64,000 nt of DNA. Origin: Euptelea pleiosperma (Eukaryota; Streptophyta; Magnoliopsida; Ranunculales; Eupteleaceae). The translations under genes were made by a program, and so were the position numbers. The notes under the pieces were generated by a model. The model was not told the DNA's origin, did not search any database, and saw nothing but the letters and a program-made list of their open reading frames with translations. Positions 59,412 to 64,000 of this stretch are shown piece after piece. The stretch covers positions 49,625,893 through 49,689,892 of the forward strand of contig CM068544.1 in the NCBI GenBank assembly GCA_035048495.1, read 5' to 3'. Each line of letters starts with the position of its first letter. Positions within the stretch are counted from its first letter, which is position 1.

Positions 59412-60058
59412 TAGTGTTTTTAAAAGCTAAGGCGTGAGGCGAGGCTCTTCACTAGCCAAAGACTTGAGGCGTAAGGCGTAAGGTGTAAGGCGTAAGCCTC
59501 ACGCACACGCTTTTTTTGGTAGATAAGTATTTAAATCTATAAATAATTGTAACAAAAATTTCAAAAAACAAAGCATATTTCCAATTCTAAGTTCCAAGTT
59601 CCAACCACTAACAAAAAAGCAGAACACCAATCAAAGACTCCATCTTATACAAAATTAAATGCATCTTCATCAATTATATGAACAACATCCACTTCTTGAT
59701 AGTCCAAGTTGAAATTCCCCTCCTCATCATCAATCAATTGTAAATCAATCAATGTTGGGTCCCATTTTAATATAAAACTTAGGGTCTTCTTATTTTTATG
59801 TTGGGTCCCTTCGACACCTATTTTTTTTAATATCTTTACATTTTTTAAAATTTCTTTTTTAGTTAAAACAGCATGCCAAAAAAACAGCACATTTGAGACG
59901 TACACTCAGTCCAAGAGGCGTTGACGAGGCGTACGCCTCACTTGAGGCGTATGCCTCAAATGTGTAAACGCCTTTTGATTGAGCCTCAAGGCATTTTTTA
60001 AGAGCTTTGCCCCGAGGCGCACCTCGAGGCGTAAGCCTCACACGCCTTTGAAAACACT
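59412..60058. repeat. GGCGTGAGGCG-rich foldback MITE with 9-bp target-site duplication
   Basis: The left end agtgtttttaaaagctaagg then cgtgaggcgaggc mirrors the right end gcctcacacgcctttgaaaacact. GTATTTTAT lies exactly on both sides (59403-59411 and 60059-60067). A minus-strand frame (59645-59905) inside ends in an acidic stretch but has no family I recognise. Confidence 0.75.
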
Positions 60059-60496
60059 GTATTTTATAACACAAAAAAAAAAAAAGAAGATAAAACAGCA
60101 TATTTTTAGCTTAGTTATGCATTAAAATAATTTAATGTAATGTGTATCAGTATCTTTGCGTACCAAAACGTATCATTTCTTTCTCCAATATCTCGTTGCA
60201 TCAGCTTACTGAGACACTAAACAAACCAAGATCTTAAACTTTGATTAAAAGCATTGAAGTATTTTTGTGCATTTAACTTTAATTCTCTTTTATTCCAAAA
60301 AAATGAGGTTTTCATTCCTCTTCTCTTGTACTTGCAGAAGTAAGATCAAAATCAGCATTGGGTCATGGATCAAGGGTGTCATGGTTATTGACCCATACAT
60401 GATGAGAAAACATCATCTCTTCTTGAATTTCTAAGAAAAATAAACCTATTAAAATAAGCACATGAATAATGAGATGATAAAATTCTTTAATTATAC

Positions 60497-61511
60497 CAAG
60501 GTAGTTAAGGGTGCAAGGCGCACTTTAAGGCACTAGGACCCCTGGAGCCTGAGGCGCAAGGCGAGGCGCGCGCCTGATTGAAGCGAGGCGCAATATTAAA
60601 AATTATAATAAAAAATTAAGAAAAATAACATCATAAAATAACAAAACAAGTAATTATTAGGCCTCATAAATATAATATAATTTTTTTCATTTTTTCTATT
60701 TTTTTCAAAAATTTACCAGAAAACGATGCATATGGTGAGTCATTTATTACTTAAATTTTATTTTTTAAGAAATATCTGCATATATGATGGATATATCCGA
60801 GATATGTGTCCCATACATGTATCCGTGTCGACACTAGTACGATGGGGGATACAGGTATTTGAGTATCATAGGTTCTAGTTAACATTGTCATTATATAAAT
60901 ACAAACCAAGTAATCAAAAAGCTATAAAATTTGCCCATCCCTAGTTGGCACTACATACCAAAATTTGTCCTGATTATTACGTTTGTTGTATTAGTCTTTT
61001 TCATGGATTATTTTCAACTGTGGATTTCTAGCATTATTGGGGTACTCAGATTCAAAGCTTAGGAATCACTAATCAGACCCATTTTTGTCGTGTAAGCCCA
61101 TCTAGGGATAGGCCAAACATCCATAAGGTCAATAGCCTATAATAGTATGTCGTGGCTCACATTGTTGGTCCGTCATCAACTTTTATGATGTACACCATCA
61201 TCAAGTTTTTTCTTTCACAAGTTGAAATGTTAAAATGTTGAATGACCAAAACACCCTTATAAAGTAAAAAAATTTCAAAAAATAAAAGAAGCAATGTTCG
61301 TAAATTTAAGGGATTTAGGGGCCATATTAGGAATAAGGATTTTTTAATTTTTAACATTTAAAAAAAAAAATAGTTATTTTAGTGAGGCACGCGCCTTGCG
61401 CCTCGGCTGAGGTGCGCGCCTTGATCTTAAGACGCGCACCTTACTAAAGGCGCCTCGCCTTGACCATTTCAAGGCGCCTTAGGTGCGCCTCAGTGCGCCT
61501 TGACTACAGAG
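60497..61511. repeat. 1-kb GCGCC-rich foldback element with 8-9-bp target-site duplication
   Basis: The left end caaggtagttaagggtgcaa then ggcgcac is mirrored by gtgcgccttgactacagag at the right. AATTATAC flanks both sides (60489-60496 and 61512-61519), with the next base differing. Both arms are packed with 'aaggcgc' and 'gcgcctt' units. A G-box-family foldback (about 60930-61175) is nested inside. Confidence 0.7.
60930..61175. repeat. G-box-family foldback copy nested in the GCGCC-rich element
   Basis: 'gcccatccctagttggcac' and 'aaaatttgtcctgattatta' on the left mirror 'aatcactaatcagaccc', 'ggccaaacatccataagg' and 'tatgtcgtggctcac' on the right. The right-end G-box has lost a base. Confidence 0.5.
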
Positions 61512-61673
61512 AATTATACAAAGATATGATTCATGCCATTGTGTGATTTCACATGCGAGGAATGACAATAGAAGAATTTATCCACCAATAAGCTTCCTAT
61601 ACATATATCATCCACCAAACTACTTCCTTAGTCCACGCCATGGTTACGTCCCACAACAAAGCAGGAAGGCTTA

Positions 61674-62072
61674 TGATGTAGGACGGGGGACCGTTCTGCG
61701 ATCGGATAGTATATTCTTGGCTTCGCACCAAGGTAGCTTGGATTCACACCAAGATAGAGTAGCTTCGCACCACGGGAGAGATTTCTCAAAGGAGAAATTT
61801 CTATTTCTTCATTCATGGTTAAAATTAAAGGTTACATCATTATTTACAAGACTCTCTAATTGAACTTTCCTAATTCTAATCAAATTAAAATAAGTAACTT
61901 CTACTATAATTCTACTACTGTAATCAATCTCAAAAATCTTAATTGGAAAAAAAATATAATTTTAATGGAAAATCCTAATTAACCTAAAATAGATCCTCGT
62001 GGGGTCCACTTGCTTGACCGTGTACTGATTCAATGTAGTGGCAGACCATCATAGTAGGATGCTCCCGCATCA
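61674..62072 (-). mobile_element. Probable solo LTR related to the intron-5 LTR element
   Basis: Read on the minus strand it starts TGATGCGGGAGCATCC and ends CCGTCCTACATCA, with inverted TGATG/CATCA tips. The first 12 bases and a later 'cactacattgaatca' resemble the LTR starts at 12698 and 14320. Flanks GCTTA (61669-61673) and ACTTA (62073-62077) match at 4 of 5 bases. No second LTR or interior nearby. Confidence 0.5.
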
Positions 62073-62087
62073 ACTTACCACTCTTAG

Positions 62088-62183
62088 TCTATTGTAGGTC
62101 ATCTTGACCTCTATCGCCTTGGCTTGTTTTCGCCTTGGCTTTTGCCTCCCTTTTAATGAAGTTTATATTTATCAAAAAAAAAA
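62088..62183 (+). mobile_element. LINE/SINE 3' tail
   Basis: 'ttgcctcccttttaatgaag' followed by 'tttatatttatc' and a run of A is the kind of 3' end left by plant L1-mobilised elements. Only the last ~100 bases can be judged. Confidence 0.35.
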
Positions 62184-62639
62184 ATCCTATGATACCTGAA
62201 TACCTGTATATGCCCAAAGTACCAGTATCCACAAGAGATACGGGTTGCGGGTAGGATACTTCATGTAATTTATTTATAAAAAAAAATACAAAAAAATAGT
62301 ACATTAATTTAAATCAATAGTCCGATTATATTAATTTTATAAGTAATATAAAATAAAACATTTATAGCATTTATTTAATTATCATATTTTTTTATTAGAT
62401 GTTTACGCACTCAAGATTGTGAATCTCTGTGTGCACTTTATAACATCATATGTGGAAGTATCTATGAGATAAATTTTAGGAAATGGGTTGGATACTCGTA
62501 TCCGTATCTGTGTCCCTGATTTTAGAAAATGTTGAGTCATATCCCCGCTTCCTGTGTCCATATCGGGCATCATAGGTGATATCTATTGCTATTATTGGTC
62601 TTGAGAAGAAAAGGACATCTTAATTTTGGAAAAAGCACT

Positions 62640-62905
62640 GAGAGCATGGTTCGAGGGGATCATTCTATAATAAATAGAAAGATAATCCCCAAGGAAGATC
62701 AAGAATTGTAACATGAGAATGCGGTCCTACAGGATGCCAGTTAGGTGATAGAACACATACAAATTTTAGAAAAATAAAAGTGGCACCGGCACATTTGAAA
62801 TATGTTCTTGAAAATGAAGTTACACAGCCAACAGAGATTCTATTTGTTTTCAGTCCAAGCATGTTTAGAATTCATTGACATTATTCTATCAAAAGCAAGG
62901 TTTAA
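62640..62905. repeat. Diverged duplication, copy 1
   Basis: 'aatgaagttacacagccaac', 'agtccaagcatgtttagaattca' (in part), and 'caaaagcaaggttta' occur here and at 63096-63365 in the same order, with indels. Both copies are followed by a sequence resembling a decayed GGTTTAAAA element ('ctcaataagttaacggagcgagacaat' in part). It is probably part of an LTN1 intron. Confidence 0.6.
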
Positions 62906-63095
62906 AATAGCATCCGTCTTGGCATCTCAATAAGTTAACGGAGCGAGACAATGTGAAAAAAACAAAAAGTCTCGACAAGAATAAATCATTTCAACTGCTT
63001 AACTAAACTTAAATTCGTTGCTAATTTTGTGCTATAAAAGACATACATGCTATAAAAATAAGGTTGAAAGTAAATTTTGTACTTAAATTAATGTT

Positions 63096-63365
63096 TCAAG
63101 AGGGATACTTCAGTAATAAATAGCGAGCATACTCCCTGAGGACCATTAAGAAATGTAACATGAAAATGCAGTTCATAGGTAACAAGTTAAGGTGAAAGAT
63201 AACATATAAGATTTTTAGAAAAACTGAAGTGGCAGTGGAAAATGAAGTTACACAGCCAACATAGATTCTTTTTGTTTTTAGTCCAAGCATGTTTAGAATT
63301 CATGGACAAATATAAAGAACTTACTATGTCAAAAGCAAGGTTTAAGATATCGTTCTATCTCACTG
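63096..63365. repeat. Diverged duplication, copy 2
   Basis: Counterpart of 62640-62905, about 455 bases away, with similar order and several indels. Confidence 0.6.
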
Positions 63366-63532
63366 TCTAGGTAAGATGACGGAACGAGACAATAGGAAGA
63401 AAAAATCTCGATAAGAATAAATCATTTTTAATGTTTGACTAAGCTTAAAAGACATATATGATAAAAATAAGATCTTAAACCAGTTTTAACACTTAATTTA
63501 AGATTTTGTATATATATCGTCTTGGTAGTTGG

Positions 63533-64000
63533 TGTTGAAGGACGTCTCTGTTATTAGCTATTGTTTGGTGTCTCTATGTACTTATTTTCTCACTTATATA
63601 AGGGCCCACACTTATTAATATAAATAAGATTTATTGGGGTGTGTGTAGGGTTAACACACATAACCCATCTTCTCCATCTTCTCTCTTCTCTTTCCTCTAC
63701 GTGTAGAACTGAAGAACTTCTACTTGGTATCAGAGCAAATCGTTATTGGATCCATATCCGGACTTACGTACGAGATCGTGGGAGGTTTGGAGAAACCCTA
63801 GAGGTGTCGTCACTGCGTGCAGCCTCGTTGACGCCATCCAACTGTACGGCCGACGTCATCAGCCGTACGGACAAGGTAGAGATGATGGACTGAAACTCTC
63901 CTCTCTACTAGATCTCGATTTTTGGTGATTTTTTGAAAATTTTTTGGAGCCTTCTTCGATGTGTTTTTGCTGATTTTCAAAAAAAATCGCAAAAATCTTT
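63533..64000 (+). mobile_element. Left end of a Ty1-copia-type LTR retrotransposon (runs off the window)
   Basis: A short LTR appears to start TGTTGAAGGACG at 63533 and end near 63725. It has a TATA-like 'cttatataaggg' (63593-63604) that could start its RNA. Immediately after, ttggtatcagagca (63725-63738) is the initiator tRNA-Met primer site typical of copia elements. The following leader reads on to the window edge with no gag frame established yet. It lies upstream of the first visible LTN1 exon, antisense to that gene. Confidence 0.65.

Noticed and set aside
59645..59905. An 86-codon minus-strand frame as an independent gene
   Set aside because: It lies wholly within a foldback MITE with a 9-bp duplication and has no recognisable domain; kept only as a finding about possible capture.
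63639..63928. Plus-strand frames of 60 and 84 codons near the window end
   Set aside because: They overlap the copia LTR and its primer-binding site; they are leader sequence, not a gene.
1..64000. CRISPR arrays, bacterial operons, prophage or integrated virus
   Set aside because: No regularly spaced repeats of CRISPR type, no Shine-Dalgarno-led gene clusters and no capsid-like or viral replicase frames are visible; all reverse-transcriptase traces belong to plant LINEs or LTR elements.

Overview
This is nuclear DNA of a flowering plant. The evidence is GT-AG introns of up to several kilobases, a plant-type cytosolic tRNA-Ala, four conserved plant housekeeping genes with normal exon structures, and many plant-type transposons (L1 and RTE LINEs, Ty1-copia-type LTR elements, a TRIM, Helitron-like elements and large numbers of foldback MITEs). 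The abundance of one G-box-tipped foldback family reminds me of magnoliid (Lauraceae-like) genomes, but that is a weak impression. Nothing bacterial, viral or organellar was seen.

Layout. 1-7390 is repeat-rich intergenic DNA with one intact tRNA-Ala(AGC) on the minus strand (5075-5147). 7811-19498 (+) is a seven-exon gene for mitochondrial ribosomal protein mS29/DAP3; its introns hold a complete 387-bp TRIM and an L1 LINE that itself contains an LTR retrotransposon remnant. 22230-30086 (-) is a nine-exon alpha-SNAP gene, convergent with mS29. 30200-40500 is about 10 kb of intergenic transposon mosaic. 40524-44788 (+) is a five-exon AVT6-type vacuolar amino-acid transporter. 45711 to beyond 58764 (-) is the listerin (LTN1) E3 ligase gene, ten exons visible; its first exons are not recognisable in the window and probably lie past 64000. 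58765-64000 is a repeat-filled stretch, probably an LTN1 intron, ending in the left end of a copia-type element.

The four genes do not form a pathway. mS29 serves mitochondrial translation, alpha-SNAP recycles SNARE complexes with NSF, AVT6 moves amino acids across the tonoplast, and listerin ubiquitinates nascent chains stuck on 60S ribosomes. Each CDS model was assembled by hand: splice sites are GT-AG, phases agree across every junction, and total lengths fit the families (465, 289, 452 and at least 1764 residues).

I found no undescribed functional system. The most notable content is the transposon biology: several elements have target-site duplications readable by eye, several are nested so that insertion order can be deduced, and two foldback families are present in many copies.
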